Positions 11,533-24,720 of a stretch of DNA of 64,000 nt are shown piece by piece. The stretch spans positions 114,501 to 178,500 of the forward strand of contig CAHIKZ030001195.1 in NCBI GenBank assembly GCA_903632075.3, read 5' to 3'. Under the pieces are notes generated by a model. It was not told the origin of the DNA. It saw only the letters and a list, made by a program, of their open reading frames with translations, and made no database searches. The position numbers were made by a program, and so were the translations under genes. Origin of the DNA: Acanthosepion pharaonis. Its lineage: Eukaryota > Mollusca > Cephalopoda > Sepiida > Sepiidae. Every line of letters starts with the position of its first letter. The first letter of the stretch is position 1.

Positions 11533-14500
11533 TCACACGACACAAACGCGCAAGATGCACCCACCTTTTGCTGAATTCTGATGAAGGGAGCCGCCGCCTT
11601 TCCGTCTAATCTTGACTTTAAGCTGATGCTTAAAGTACAAGATCAGTTGGGAAGAGGTAAACTTCTCACCTCCATAGAATCCCTTCTGTCGCGTCGTCCA
11701 AATCACGACTCTCATAACTCCCTAGCAAGCAGTGGAACACATATTGTTCAGCCTTCGTCATCGGCGGTGCCACATTGCTACAAACGGAAGAGGATTGAAG
11801 GACAAACGGCTTTCCACGCAGCATGCGAACCATGAGACCTTCAACGAACTTGCACAACGGCACTACCGCCCTGCACTGAAAAAAAAATGACACAGGGTCT
11901 CGACCTCTCCACTACAGCGACGGCAGTTTGGAGAATTTTCCAAGCCAGCTGAACAAAGTCTTTTTGGCGACCCAGAGGGCCCCACGAATCATCAGCCAGG
12001 TGAGTGATGCCTCATCGTTAGTGAGACATTTCAACCCAGGCGCCCAAAGGCCATATTGAGCGAGCCTGCTGCCTCGTAAGACCGAGACTGTCAATCAGAT
12101 TATCATGAACGGACCCCCTGACTAACGCGATATAATGCCCGAAGAGACAACGCCTGGACGTTGGAGAGGCCATCCGACGCCCTTAAGAGGCGCTTCAATG
12201 AGCAAGACGACATTCGCGATAGAAGGAGCAATCGGCTCGAGGGTAAACGGCGGGCCTCTTCCTCGCACGAGTGCACACTTCTCAGGGATGGGAAGTTCTT
12301 ACGGGCGTCTTCCTTCCAGAAGGCGCCCTCCTCATCCGGTTCGCGACACATTCGATCTAGAAATCTAATGCGAAGCATATGTTGACGAATCTCAATGCTT
12401 GGCATGCCCAGACCGCCTTCAGAAGGATGAAGGCAACAGATCCCGAGTGACTCTGGCGGCCTTGCCTCCCCACAAGAAGGAGAACAAGAGCCTCACTAAC
12501 GCCAGCAAAAGTGCCACACGGAAGTGGAAGCACCGAGAGTCGGTAAAGGAGAATTGGATAGATGTGTGAAACACAAACTTCCGCCTTCCTTTAGGAAAGA
12601 TTCCTCCGAGACCACAAATTAATTGCGATCTCGGCCTTCCCTCGAACCTCCGACCAATTCATTTCCCAATGGAGATCAGGACCGAACCAGACGCCGAGAA
12701 TCTTGACCGGCCCATCCGTCCAGTGGAAAGGTCCGGGAAGAGAAACTCCCTTCCACGCACCCAACCGCAAGCCAACAGACTTATCGCGGTTGATCTTATG
12801 TCACCATCTCATAACAACTGATTTCTTTGCTGACTTCGTCAATCTCGGCTCTGCTCGACACAAGAGCCGAAACGTCGTCAGCATAGGCAGAAACCTGGCC
12901 GATGTGCTACCACCGGGCAGAGTAATTCCGCGTAGGACCGGATTCGCCTTTAACTTGCGAAGGAAAGGTTCCAACGCAAGAACGTAAAGCAACGGCGACA
13001 ACGGACAACCTTGACGAATGGGCGAGACAATACGAAAGGCTCCGATGTTACCCCATTCCATTCCTTCCACCAGCGCACCGGAGTCATACAGAAGTCGGAT
13101 CCAGGTGCGAAAGTTTCGAAACCGGCCGCCGAAAGAACAGCCTCCAGAAACCGATGGTCAACCCTATCGAAGGCCTTGGATTGATCTAAATTGATCAGCG
13201 CGGCTTCGCTGTCGACTTGTTTCAATGATCAGGCGTACCATATGAAGGATTGTCCTGAATCGTCCTACCCTTCACAGCACAAGTCTGTTCCGAGCCAATC
13301 AGACGAGACAGGACAACCTGCAAACGGTTAGCCAAGACCTTAGCCAAAATCTTTAACTCTGTGTTTAACATAGTTAAAGGGCGAAAGTTACCTAACCCAT
13401 CCCCACCGTTTTTGTCCTTGCGTAACAACTTGATCACGCCCCTGGTGAAGCGTTGGGGTATAGACCCCCTGCTTCATCCAGTTGCCAAAAAATCAGTGCC
13501 AGCAGCGGAACAAAGACGGGCGACTGCCTCAAGTACACTTCATACGGAAGACCATCTAGCCCCGGAGTTTTGTCCAGGCCAACCTGTTTCAACGCTTCCC
13601 AGATTTCCGACTCTGAAATGGGACCCTCGCACCAAGCTGCTTCAGCTGCCTCGAGGCAGGGAGAAAGTCAGCTAAATAGGCGTCGAACTGAGCAGGGCTC
13701 AGACCGGGCTCCCTGGTGAAAAAAGATCCTGAAAGTAAGTCACGAAAAGCCTCATATGCCCCTCGTTTGTAGTCACAGTCCGATTATCCGGCAATATGAC
13801 GCACGCAATATGTCGACGTGATGCATTCCGAGCTTCCTCTGCGCGCAATTCAGCGGCCATATTCGTTGCCTCAGGGGACATTCTTTTAACCTAGCTCTAA
13901 CTACCAGAGCTTGATCCTTCTTGATAAGCAAGGGAGGCCAACTCTGCCTTAGCTAAAGCTATGTCCCCACTATCACGGGATTTGACTGCCCGATCAACTT
14001 TCTGCTCTAAAAAGCCGTTTGCGCCGCTAATCTATCTAGATTGAGCCGACGACTATAATCAGCAGCAAACGTTCTAATTTTGGATTTTAATTTATCCCAC
14101 CAGGCATTTCCCCACAACCGCGCCCCGTCAGTTCCTCTGTATCATTAGTAGCAGCTGGTCCCGGAAATCTTGCTCACCAAATAATGATGAGTTTAATTTC
14201 CAGTAACCAGCCATCCTAACCTTAGGTTTATCTAAGTTTACACGGACCCGGACAAGCCTATGATCCGTATAAACTATATTTGGAAACTTGGACACCCTAG
14301 GGCCCTACATCGACTCTCTTAACTAAGACTCGGTCTGAATAACTAGCCGAGCCGCCACTATTAGTCCAAGTCCACACTACCCCGAAGGGTGTTCGTTCGG
14401 TTTTATCGACAAGATCAAACCCGTCGATAAAGTCCAGTTGTTAGTACCGAAGATGGCCCTATGCGATCTATATCGGGATCAAGGACGGCATTCAATCACC

Positions 14501-14995
14501 CACTAAAACTACCCGCCGTGATGTCGTCAAAAACGGCTCGATCTGCCGAAACAAAGCAGGCCGCTCAGCATGGGCATTGGGCGCATAAACCCCAATGAGA
14601 CGAAGAGCCTTATCCTTTATGGTAACGTCCAGCACGCAAAGTCTGCCCGCCGGATCCGCGAAGACAAGGACACACGCAGCCTTCAAAGACTTGCTTACCA
14701 GCCAAGAGACACCCTCGAACGTCCATCAAAACAGGCTGAATAGAGGGAGAACCCCCTAGACAGTATGTTCTCATCGTAGTAAAACCGGGTCTCTTGTACA
14801 CAACAAATATTCACCCCAAGACGCTGAAGGTCACGAGAGAGCCTCGCCCTGCGAGACTCCGACCTCAGGCCTCAGGCATTCATTTTTGTAACCAGAGCCA
14901 TGATGAAGACCGATTGGGGTTGCTCTCCTGCATTGAACATGGCTATTTACCCATAGTTGGGACCCTAACAGGTGCTACCACCCCGGGTCAGGGCA
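11533..14995 (-). mobile_element. Tx1-like (L1 clade) LINE ORF2, frameshifted
   Basis: This is a non-LTR retrotransposon polyprotein with an endonuclease and a reverse transcriptase. The likely start is the ATG at 14,901. The APE endonuclease shows CVQETR (codons at about 14,788-14,802) and then GVYAPNAHAERP near 14,565-14,600. The reverse transcriptase has FRPLTMLNTELKILAKVLANRL near 13,320-13,390 in shortened form, QSKAFDRVDH near 13,155-13,180, RQGCPLSPLLYVLALEP near 12,975-13,025 and the catalytic YADD at 12,874-12,885. The C-terminal tail carries LLGVMRVVIWTTRQK near 11,680-11,720 and ends at about 11,533. The length of about 1,120 codons fits a complete ORF2, but stops and frameshifts break it into many pieces. 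It is far richer in GC than its surroundings. No ORF1 is seen upstream, because the segment runs into an (AT)n tract at 15,059. Confidence 0.88.
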
Positions 14996-15055
14996 ATTAA
15001 AAGGTGGTTCCACGCTCCTCAAGTCCTCCAATCTCCCGATCAGAAGACTTGCTGC

Positions 15056-15058
<3 letters not shown>

Positions 15059-15127
<69 letters not shown>
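15059..15127. repeat. (AT)n microsatellite at the 5' side of the Tx1-like LINE
   Basis: A pure AT tract of about 69 bases that begins directly after the GC-rich LINE-side sequence ending GCTGCCGG. Confidence 0.97.
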
Positions 15128-15129
<2 letters not shown>

Positions 15130-15238
15130 GCGCCTGTCTGTGCGGATGTGTGTTTGCGCTCTACGCGGATGTGTGTGTGCATGTGTAGGCTGCCGTGACC
15201 ATTTCCTTAGGGTTTTTTCACTTTACACTCGCTTTTTA

Positions 15239-15242
<4 letters not shown>

Positions 15243-15294
<52 letters not shown>

Positions 15295-15296
15295 CT
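15243..15296. repeat. (TC)n microsatellite
   Basis: A TC tract of about 54 bases with a single TT interruption. Confidence 0.95.
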
Positions 15297-15459
15297 TTTG
15301 CTTTTCTTTCGATAGTTGCGATTTGTTGTGAGTTGTTCCAAATCTCTAGACATGCTACCGATTTTAATATTTGGCCGTTCTATTTCATTTGTATTTCATT
15401 ATTTACATAAATAATTGATATTAATGATATATATATATATGATAATGATATTAAAGGCT

Positions 15460-15510
<51 letters not shown>

Positions 15511-15801
15511 TTACTAGGGTTTTATTTCGTTTTTTTTATTTGGTTTGGTGATATCATAAGTATTAATTGTAGGAGGACGCTATGTATGCGCACATGTACG
15601 CATCAATACACGTACTTGTATAGGTATACGTACGTGCACATATATACATATAAATGTGTGTACACAGGTACATGTACACTTATGTCCGTGCTTTGTTATT
15701 AATAAACTAGTTTTATCAAATGGTGAAGTTGCTTTTTCAATTTTTAGAGTATTAATTATGGTTGGTTAGGGTAATAGATTTTGTTTATATACATGCATAC
15801 A

Positions 15802-15836
<35 letters not shown>

Positions 15837-16120
15837 TCCCGCACACACGTAACGCAAGCATGCTGTACGCACACACATATATGTAATTGTTAAATAGTGT
15901 ATATGTACTAAAGTAAATTCTTGCTTATATCATATGTTATCGTTTATTTAACGCTACATTTTTATTTAATGGTTAGTAGTTTATTTGTTTTTGGCTTGGT
16001 CTTATATATTAAGGGTGGGAAATTATGGCCAATTTATATTTTTAATTTCGCGGATGCGCGTTGTTTGTTTTTGATTTTATAAACTGCACAGTATAGTAGG
16101 GTCATTTGAGCATCGTCTGT
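15297..16120. other. AT-rich spacer with two (AT)n tracts
   Basis: It holds AT tracts at 15,428-15,440, 15,462-15,509 and 15,805-15,834. The rest is ordinary AT-rich sequence with no gene. Confidence 0.75.
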
Positions 16121-16136
16121 GAGAAAAAGATCACCA

Positions 16137-16712
16137 TGACGCAATTCACTCCACCAGAAATTTGGAAACGGTATGCTGTATTGCATGACATTCGTGCCGG
16201 AAGCTCCAGTACGTACATTTCAGTGTTTGGGTGTCTATCGGAGGACAGTGAGGAGGATTCGGAAAGAGTTGGATGAGTCTAATAGTTATTATGAAGGTAG
16301 AGCAGCTTGGAAAGTTCACTCTGATCGTTCTGATAAGAAAAATTCCCGAATTTATTAGTGAGGGCCTGAGACTCAACACGTAGGCCTACATCAAGTGTTT
16401 TGAGGAGGTAGTGCTGCTCTTGGTCAAGAGGGTGACTGCTGGAAGACCCTATGTCTAGCAACGGGACTCTGCACCATGCCACACAGACAATTTCTGCGGC
16501 CACACTTATATCTGGCAACCTAACTCCCAAAATGCAACTCCGCAGTTGAGCGAGAGAACAACAATACTAACACCAAAGATGAACTGAAGACAAGAGTTAT
16601 GGTAGCATTCACCAACTTAAACAAGGAAAGCACCCAGACGTGTTGCAGGAGATTCCGAAATCATCTGGAGTCCGTCGTTGAAGCCAATGGTGATTTGATT
16701 GAATGAATTTAG
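16137..16712 (+). mobile_element. Mariner-like transposase relic with its middle deleted
   Basis: The N-terminal helix-turn-helix part is open from 16,137. It includes PPEIWKRYAVLHDIRAGSS in one frame and RRIRKELDESNSYYEG and HSDRSDKKN in another. Near 16,350 the N-terminal block FI joins directly to a C-terminal block that reads GLRLNT, then AYIKC (about 16,388), AGRPYV (about 16,440) and RDSAPCH (about 16,460), where the second catalytic Asp sits. The tail ends VVEANGD near 16,676-16,700. About 130 residues, including the first catalytic Asp, are absent. Stops and frameshifts occur in the C-terminal part. I base the family on these blocks, which are typical of mariner-type transposases. No terminal inverted repeats were made out. 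Confidence 0.8.
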
Positions 16713-17335
16713 TACGTCAAGATTTTTGTGTAATTTTGGTACATATATCTGTTAAAATGGACATTAAGAAATTGTATTTTTGATCAATCAAAATTCGTAA
16801 ACAATTATATAGACCAAACTACAACATGTTTGACAAGAAGATTCACACTACATCTTTCTGATCATAGCTCAATTAGATCTCATTTAAATATTCATGGAGA
16901 CCTATTGGTCCCTATTCGTAACATACTTGTTGATAACAAAAATATAATAGCATCGTCTACATGTAAAAAAGGCTAAAAATAATGGAAGCCTTATTAATAA
17001 AAGAAAAAAACACTCAATAATATCAACTATGAACATGGACACATCTTAACCGTGTTTTGAAAATGAAAACATTATATAAATACATACATACTACAATCTA
17101 TTTCTTGTTAACAGGTAATATATATCAACCTTGAAAATGGGTAAATGTATGGCCGAAAGCGCTCGGAAAAAAGAAAAATTGGACAGTTTTTATATAATTT
17201 ATATATCGAAAAGAAGAAGAAAAATTATAAGATCCTATGAGAAATTGTATAATTGTATAAAAAACTAAATCAAAGTACCTTGTCTATCATATTCAATAAA
17301 ACATGCATGAAAGAAGGATTGGTGACTAAATACAA
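16713..17335. other. No gene seen
   Basis: AT-rich sequence without recognisable motifs. It may contain the right end of the mariner relic, but no inverted repeat was found. Confidence 0.6.
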
Positions 17336-17368
<33 letters not shown>

Positions 17369-17414
17369 ATGCTCAGTGTTTTTGAGAAAATATGAAAGAA
17401 ATGAGGATGTGTGT

Positions 17415-17476
<62 letters not shown>

Positions 17477-17499
17477 AGATAGATAGATAGATAGATAGG

Positions 17500-17549
<50 letters not shown>

Positions 17550-17550
17550 T
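17336..17550. repeat. Compound microsatellite (CA)n, (TA)n, (GA)n, (GATA)n
   Basis: A CA/TA tract (17,336-17,368) is followed, after 47 bases, by TA (17,416-17,452), GA (17,453-17,475) and GATA (17,476-17,550) tracts in series. The GATA part has one GGTA interruption. Confidence 0.96.
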
Positions 17551-18419
17551 AACATGAATTATGCGAATGATTCTAAACTGTTGTTTGCCAGAATTAAGTT
17601 GGTGAGAAATGTTGCTGCGGCTTCCATCAGGCCGGAATTAAACATTCATGGTTATCAATCGAGTGTTGTGTATACTGACAGGATGGCTGTTGACATCAAA
17701 AAGGATCATTCACTTAATAATTCCTTATTAGAAAATGGAAAGAGTTACTTAAGAAAAATACAATCGGATTCAACTATGTATGTGTGCAGAAAGATGTCCT
17801 GCTAACGTCAATATGTATATCATTTTAATACTTCTTTTTCGATATGTAATATCTGTGTGAACATGTCTTTATTATGAGTAAAGCCTTCATGTAAACATAA
17901 ACTGTACGTGTGTTTCAATATAGGTATACATTTGGTTTGGTTTTTGGTTTGGTTTGGTTTGATTTGCGGCATATCAACCTCAATGGGTTATTTAATTATT
18001 TTTATTGCTGGTAATATTTTTTCCAAAAATGTATTGCTGGTAACATTTTACTTTTTAAAAATGTATTGTTGGTATTAAAACCTATTTTTACACTTTCATA
18101 GTGTTTACGAGCCCAGTTTGGGGGTTAACTATTTATAAAGGAAAGGATACATTTTGTGGTGACATACACACACAATAGACGATCTAATCTTAAAGATCAG
18201 AAGAAGAGGGAGGGAAAGGAAAAGAAAAGAAAAAGGAAAAGAAAAAGGGGTGGGGGAGAGAGATGGAGCGATGGGAACTAAAACTGAAGGGCATTTATTA
18301 AAAGAAAATTTGACAAAATTAATATCGACTACAGGTTACAAATCAAATATAAACATATAAAAAATAAATATAACGATTATCTAATCTAGCAAGGACCTAT
18401 ATTTCTATGTTCAAAAACA
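17551..18419. other. No supported gene; a TTTGG-rich patch
   Basis: An open frame of 83 codons starts at 17,554 immediately after the GATA tract, but it resembles no family I know and may be chance. At 17,934-17,965 there is a short TTTGG/TTTTGG repeat, and at 18,200-18,260 a purine-rich A/G stretch. Confidence 0.5.
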
Positions 18420-18596
18420 CATGCGTATACACACATACTCAATAACATATACACGTACATACATACATATAGGCGTGTACACACATACACACACATATAC
18501 CCATGTACACATATACATACATATATATATATATATTCATATACATATACATACATATATATATATATATATATACATACATACACACACACACAC

Positions 18597-18664
<68 letters not shown>
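18420..18664. repeat. Compound (CA)n/(TA)n microsatellite
   Basis: About 245 bases of interleaved CA and TA dinucleotides with ATACAT units, ending in a pure (CA)n then (TA)n. All the long frames reading YIYIY or HTHTH across it are artefacts of the repeat. Confidence 0.96.
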
Positions 18665-18668
<4 letters not shown>

Positions 18669-20130
18669 TAAGCAAAATTTTCTGATTGAATGTGATGTTC
18701 ATAAACACATACTCATCCCAGGTGAAGATGTTTCAAAAATTCCATTCACTAATTTATTTTCACTAATTCATCAAATCTGTGGCTGGGATGGATTAACAAC
18801 TGTCAGAGAGCCTGTGAAAGGAAATCTGTGTTTGTCCTGGGTGTATTCAAATTGGCAAATAGCCAACTGTAAATGCTTTCATAATGTTTGTTGTCGTAAT
18901 TTCAACAAGGCGAACTATGACAAAAATAGGGTGTCATGTTAAAAAAAAAGAAGCTTGCTAATTATACTCTTTCATTTGTTAAATTCGTAACCACGTGTTG
19001 AGAAGTAGTGGAAGTAAACGCGGCGAAGAAGGTGGAATAAACATTTGCTTATGATCTGATTGGCTTAGCTGAGAACTCCCACATGTTTACACAGATCTAT
19101 TGCAGTATATCTACACACGACAGTTTGCACCTGTTTCTTTGCAAATTCATTGACACTCACTTGCCAACGCTTTCATTCACAACCATACACCCACTTTCTC
19201 ATTCTCACAATCATACACCCACCTCAAACAAGAAAAATATTGCTGGAATCTTCCCACAAAATCTAAATTATGTACATACATACGTTCACACTCATCCACA
19301 CATAAACGCAAACTACAACGCGCGCATACGCACATACACATATGCATGAATAAATATGAACTGTTTCAATGCTCGTTATTATTTCTTCAATCAGTCAGAC
19401 TTTTGATAAATAAATTACATTTTGACATAATCGCCCTATATTAAATATAGGTTAGCCCTTAGTACAACGAGTGAGGCACAACTATCAATCCATGATGAAA
19501 CAACATAATTTAATTTCCACTTTAGATATATTACTGTAAGTTCGTGTTTAGTAGAAAGTAAGTCAGTACCTCAGTTAATCCTCTTACCTTTTCGTATGCA
19601 TATTCCCAAAAGTTTCACTTAATAACGATTTTTCACTTGAAGATGAAACGAAAATTCCCTCGGATCGTTTCTGCCTCTTGCCAAAATGACAGTCACAAAT
19701 GTACAAATTTATAATCACGTGCAACATTTAAGTTTTTGTCTATGAAGAGAGGAAACATAAAGAATCCGACCGTTTATAAAAGCAAATAATACTAAAAAAA
19801 TTCTAACATATTTTGTAAATAAGAATCATGTGTTTAAAAACGCGATTGAATGGTTTTAAGTTTATAATGATGAAGAACGATAAGTCAAATATGAAGAGAT
19901 TGGGAGGAAATGACAAGAGATCGAAGTACGCTGTGAATTGGTAAGTAAAGCGAGGAATACAAGAAATGTAAACAAAATAAACGTATAAAAATTGGGTATA
20001 TCAACATACAAGACAGTGACAGATATGCATACGTGGGCGAGTGTGTGGTTAAGTATGTGTAAATGAACAAAAAGATAGCAAAATATATTGTCAGAATAGT
20101 AAAAGAAAGGAAAGAAGAAATGACACAAAA
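18665..20130. other. No gene seen
   Basis: A frame open out of the microsatellite continues for about 90 codons (18,665-18,942) with two Cys-rich stretches. I recognise no family, and its start lies in the repeat. The rest is AT-rich and featureless. Confidence 0.5.
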
Positions 20131-20179
20131 AGGAAAGAAGGAAGGAAGGAAGGAAGGAAGGAAGGAAGGAAGGAAGGAA
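20131..20179. repeat. (GGAA)n microsatellite
   Basis: About twelve GGAA units with minor breaks at the left edge. Confidence 0.95.
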
Positions 20180-21245
20180 ATTAGATGGTTGAAAGAGAGA
20201 AGAGGTACATAATGTCAGAAACAACGAAAGATCAATCTTTAGCATAAAATGATAAAGCCATTAAAATTGATTAAGATAATAAAAAATATTCGATTAAGAG
20301 GCAATGGTGTGAGAAAGAAAGCTTCCTTTTTTCTTTCTTTCTTAACACTCGTTTTTATTGCTTTCCTCTTTATAAATTGCTCCTTTTCCCTACTTCCTAT
20401 CTTCTCACTCATGTTTATTTGTTTCTCTTTTACTCTCTCACTCTCTAACACATACACGCACACAAGTTTTATATTCGCATAAACTCCTTTCTAAACAATC
20501 CACATGCAAAGACGACATATGAATAAAAAAGAAATATATGAATAAAAACAAATAATTTATTCACTTACGGACTACAACCATTACTACCCATTTATAGTTA
20601 TGCTCCACTATGAATCGTTCTAATAAGACCCCGTAGCTTAAATTGCCGCTTCGTTTTATTTTACCTAATTTTATTTAATAGCATATTAAAAATATTGCAT
20701 AGTTGGGCTTTTATATATAATGAATGTCATGCATTTTTCTTTAATCAACTAGTGTTAAAGGAGTCTATCTATAAATACTTCCAACGTTATCATTCGTAAT
20801 AAACCTGCGTAATTCATAAATTTGCATGAATAATTCGAATATTTATATTTACAGCTAAACAAATAAACCCATGCACATCTGAGATTCATAAATAAAACAA
20901 TGCACGCACCATTGCTGGATCCTTTTTTCATACAACACTTTTTCATTTCTTATTACATCCATTGTGTTCCTCTTTCTATCATCTTGTCAAGAATATTTTT
21001 GTACTTTTCCACCATTGTCTGCGAAATTACGAGAATTAAACTCCATACTTATTTATTTAATCACTCCAGTTTTTCTTTTTTTTCATATGCCTGTCTCTAT
21101 CCTCTTTCTTCTGCAGTTTATCTCACTCTTCTTGTTACTCATCTTTCTCTCTTTTTCATAATCGACCTTTTTCCGTCCACCTTTTTGCTTTCTTTTTATA
21201 TTTTTATTTTATTTTATTTTATTTTTTCATTTTCTTTTAACCCCC
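20180..21245. other. No gene seen
   Basis: AT-rich sequence with strong pyrimidine strand bias at 20,890-21,240 (many TTTC, CTTT and ATTTT runs). Frames there are Phe/Ser/Leu-rich as a result and are not taken as genes. Confidence 0.55.
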
Positions 21246-24200
21246 TCAGAAATTTGGTTCTATATCCTTTTTCGTTTTTATTTTCTTCACTAACCTTTCT
21301 GGACAATTCATTGTTTTATCTGTGTGTATTGTAAAGTCCCATAAAATTTTAACAGGCCCTATGTCTGTAGTTGGGTTTGGGTGGTGTTCATACCAGTTTC
21401 TTGCAGTTTCCTTTCCATAAAAGATGCAGATCACATATTTTACATGGATAAAGCCCTTCGTAAGGTTTGGATTGTACTTGTGAGAACATTTTTTTGTATT
21501 TCTTGAAGGCATGGGCTAACAGGAATCTCTTCCTATGAGTTTATTGGAATATTTTCCAATAAATCCGAGAGCTCCAACTACAAATGGAATTCTTGATGAC
21601 CCCATTGAAGATCTTCGGAGATATATTACAGTCTGCAGGGACTGCCATGTCAATAACAAGGCACATTTTCTCTTTACGGTCTCTAATCACGATGTCTGGG
21701 TGAAAAGCTTTGATTGTTCTGTCTGCGTGTATTGTAAAATCCCCCAAACTGTTACATGCCCTACTCCGTAAACGGGTCTGAGTGGTGTTCATACCAATTT
21801 CTTTCAGTTTTCTTTCCGTAAAATTTGAAGATTTTCCAATGCAGATATTGGCTCTCTCTGTCATGTTTATATTCAGTGGGTACCAATACCGTGTAACATG
21901 ATAGAAGATGGTCAATTGTTTCTGGATACTTATCACAGAATCTTCATTTTAGGCAAAGATAGTTTTTCAGTATATGTGATTAGTAATTTCTAGTTAGTAA
22001 AATTTGCCCCTGTGCTGCAAGAATAAAACCCTTCCGTTTCAGCATTTAAGACTGCACTACGTAGTCACCGATGGGTACAGGGTTTTTTGTCTACTTCAGT
22101 TTGTTTGGTACCAGCAGAATTTTTACCGTGAAAGCTGTTTATATTGCCATCGTTTCTCTCTATCTGGTTGATTGCATTTGCCTTTGCTTTCTTTTTTAAG
22201 TACTTTGCAGCTATGGTCAGTTTATTATGCTTTACTTGCATTTCTTCACCGACTTGGAATTCCATTTTGAACTAGTTGTCTTCCTTTAATACTTAATAAA
22301 GTTTCTTACTACTTTCATGTTCTTTGATACAGATCATCATCCAGTCTTCTGTAGTTTCTAGGTATCTTTGAAGGCCAATTGTTGTAGTTTTGTAAGGCAG
22401 TTATAGTTCTCTATAATTCTCTGCTTCTTTCGGATTTGGGCACATACAGACGATCAACATCAGCCTCCAGATGATGTATGCGGTGGCAAGTGAGGAGCTT
22501 TCTCGTTCTGACATCCATTCGCTTTATATCAGCTATGGTTAAGTTAAGGATATTGAAACTGCCATCTCCTTCGCTAATTCCTAGGTACCTATAGGCTTCC
22601 TCTTTGTGACAAAATCTAGATCTATTGAGTGTTTCTGTAATTCTCCTATTCTGATATTATCACTGAAACATTTTATCAGTATTGAAGATACTCTTCATCT
22701 CATTGTCGTCTTTGGTAAAGAGTTTGAGATCATCCATGTAGACTAGGTGAATAGATTGAATACTTTCTTGTTTAGTTTGCATCCATAGTTATTACTGTTT
22801 AGTTCATGCGTAAGGGAGATTAAAGACAGATAAAACAGAAAATGTGACAGTCTCCTTGAAAGATTCCTCGTTGGATATTCAGGCGATTGGAGATGGCAGT
22901 GCCTCATGTGTGATTTAGATATAATGTGCTTTTCCACATTCCCATTCTGTTTTTAAGGAAATTTACTATCACCGAGGAGACTTTGCACATTTCCTTTACG
23001 GTAATCTGTCCATGCTGTGCTGGGATTTCTACATCTTTTACTCCAATTTTCCAGGATCCTTTTGTTTATCAGTAGTTGATCTTTGCGATCATATGAACCT
23101 CTCCGGCATCCCTTCTGTTCCAATGGAAGAATGTTGTTTGTTTCGAGAAAAGTGTAAGTACGGCTCGTCAGGACAGACGTGATCACTTTATACGTGGTTG
23201 ACAGACATGTTATTGGCCTATAATTTTTTGGATCATCTGTTTCGCCCGTTTTTGGCAGGAGATATGTAATGCCTTCAGTGATCCATTCTGGGACTTCAAT
23301 GGGATTATTAATAAGCATTGACAAGGTTTGTGCAAGGGTTTTATGGATTGATGATAAATTATAGAGCCAAAAATTGTCATTTATTGGATTTCGTTATTCG
23401 TGGTTATATTTTTCCATTCTTGTAGATGTTTATCCAACGTTCGTTCTTTCTCTTGTTAGATCCATTCTGCATTCCTTTGGTCTGCTCCAAATATTCTCCA
23501 AATATTTATGCACTTTTTAAATAACCCACAACGCTTTTCGTATCGTCTTCTTCTCTGTGCCTTTAACTGCAGTTTCTGTTTTAGCATTTTTTGTTTGCCG
23601 AAATTTCATTTAGTGATTTAATTTTATATCTCCGCTTGGTCTTCCTGCATTTGCGTGTTGAAATATTTGGATTTCTTGTGATTTCATCTAGTATCGATAT
23701 CTTACATCTGATTTCCTTTATTTCTCGCATCAATATTGCCTTTTTATCTGTTCTTTGATCTTTTCGTTGCCTTTACTCCAAGCTTCCCACTAGCTGCTAA
23801 AACTGTTGCGTATATGATATTATTTACTTCTGTCATGTTTCCCAGTGGTTTGTCCATTAACAGTATTTGCAGAGTAGCGTTGTATATTTGCACACTGTGT
23901 TTATGGAAGTTTGTCATATGAATTTTTGGGAGCTGGTCTCTGTCTGACATTTGTGTGAGAGTTACTCTGCTGAGTACTTGGATGATGTGATTTTTCGCTT
24001 CGGTGATTTCACCTCTGTTGTTTTCAAGAAATTTTACCCTAATGTAGTTTGACTCATCTTCAGTGACATAAACTGAATAATTGCAGTTCATGTCGCAGGT
24101 AGATTCTTTGGTCTTATTTCCTAGGGGATTATTATTTCGTATCTCATTTATTTCAATTTTTAACTCATTTCCTGTCATATTATTAATTGCTACTCTCATC

Positions 24201-24720
24201 TCTTTATTGTTTGAGTGATGGGTTATTGTATTCTGTCTTATATTTAGTTTTATCTGATCTCTTTTTGCATTTGAGAGTCTTGTTTCGTACGATGTCCCTG
24301 CGGACATTGGCAAGCATGTGTGGGTTGAGATGGGGTCTTATTCCAGTTCCTACCATAGTTCTCGATATTTGGTATGTCTAATCTGTTATGTTCTTTTGTA
24401 GATTTTCGAGTGCGGTGAAAACGGATGTCATGACTTGTTGATACTCTTCACGAGTCCATTTCTTTTTATTAGTTGATTTCGCATTGAGCCACTTGGACCA
24501 AGGTTGTAAATAGTCCGGGCTTGGTAACCAGATGTCTCTTCGTTGTTGGAAGAGTTTGTTTCAGTTACAGATATTTCGGCCCTCCTTTCTGAGGTACACG
24601 GCCCTTGTTGACTTAGGTGACGGCCGATCCGGTATGAGTATTTGTTCGTAATCATTGAAATTTGTAATTTTTTGCGTTTTATCCTTGACCGCCAAGGTGT
24701 AATTTTGTTCAAGGTCGCGA
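21246..24720 (-). mobile_element. Non-LTR retrotransposon with REL-type endonuclease (R2/R4-type group), broken
   Basis: Single-ORF LINEs of the R2, R4 and NeSL groups carry a reverse transcriptase followed by a restriction-like endonuclease. Reading leftwards, the N-terminal part is at 24,720-23,744, with MTEVNNIIYA near its end. RT motifs follow: PEWITEGITYLLPK near 23,260-23,300, PKNYRPITCLSTTYK, then EQKGCRRGSYDRKDQLLINK near 23,060-23,120, and the catalytic YMDD at 22,729-22,740. A conserved block RIHHLEADVDRLYVPKSE lies near 22,430-22,485. The C-terminal part has EMQVKHNKL near 22,210-22,245. The endonuclease domain is at 21,541-21,936, with DFTIHADRTIK, PDIVIRD (Asp near 21,694) and LVIDMAVP. 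Many frameshifts and stops make it inactive. The left end carries a second, diverged copy of the C-terminal region. Confidence 0.85.
21321..21440 (-). repeat. Second copy of the REL-LINE 3' region
   Basis: This segment aligns by eye with 21,725-21,845 at roughly three quarters identity. The shared order is TGTGTATTGTAAA, then a CCC block, GCCCTA, GGTGGTGTTCATACCA and TTTCTTTCC with small differences. Both code on the minus strand for a DFTIH.D.T block, so two LINE tails lie head to tail. Confidence 0.75.

Noticed and set aside
12103..12405. Overlapping frames on both strands at 12.1-12.4 kb
   Set aside because: GC-rich LINE sequence leaves several phases open. Only the minus-strand ORF2 phase fits the motif order around it.
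17554..17805. An 83-codon frame starting right after a GATA tract
   Set aside because: No family resemblance. A single open frame of this length is expected by chance in this much sequence.
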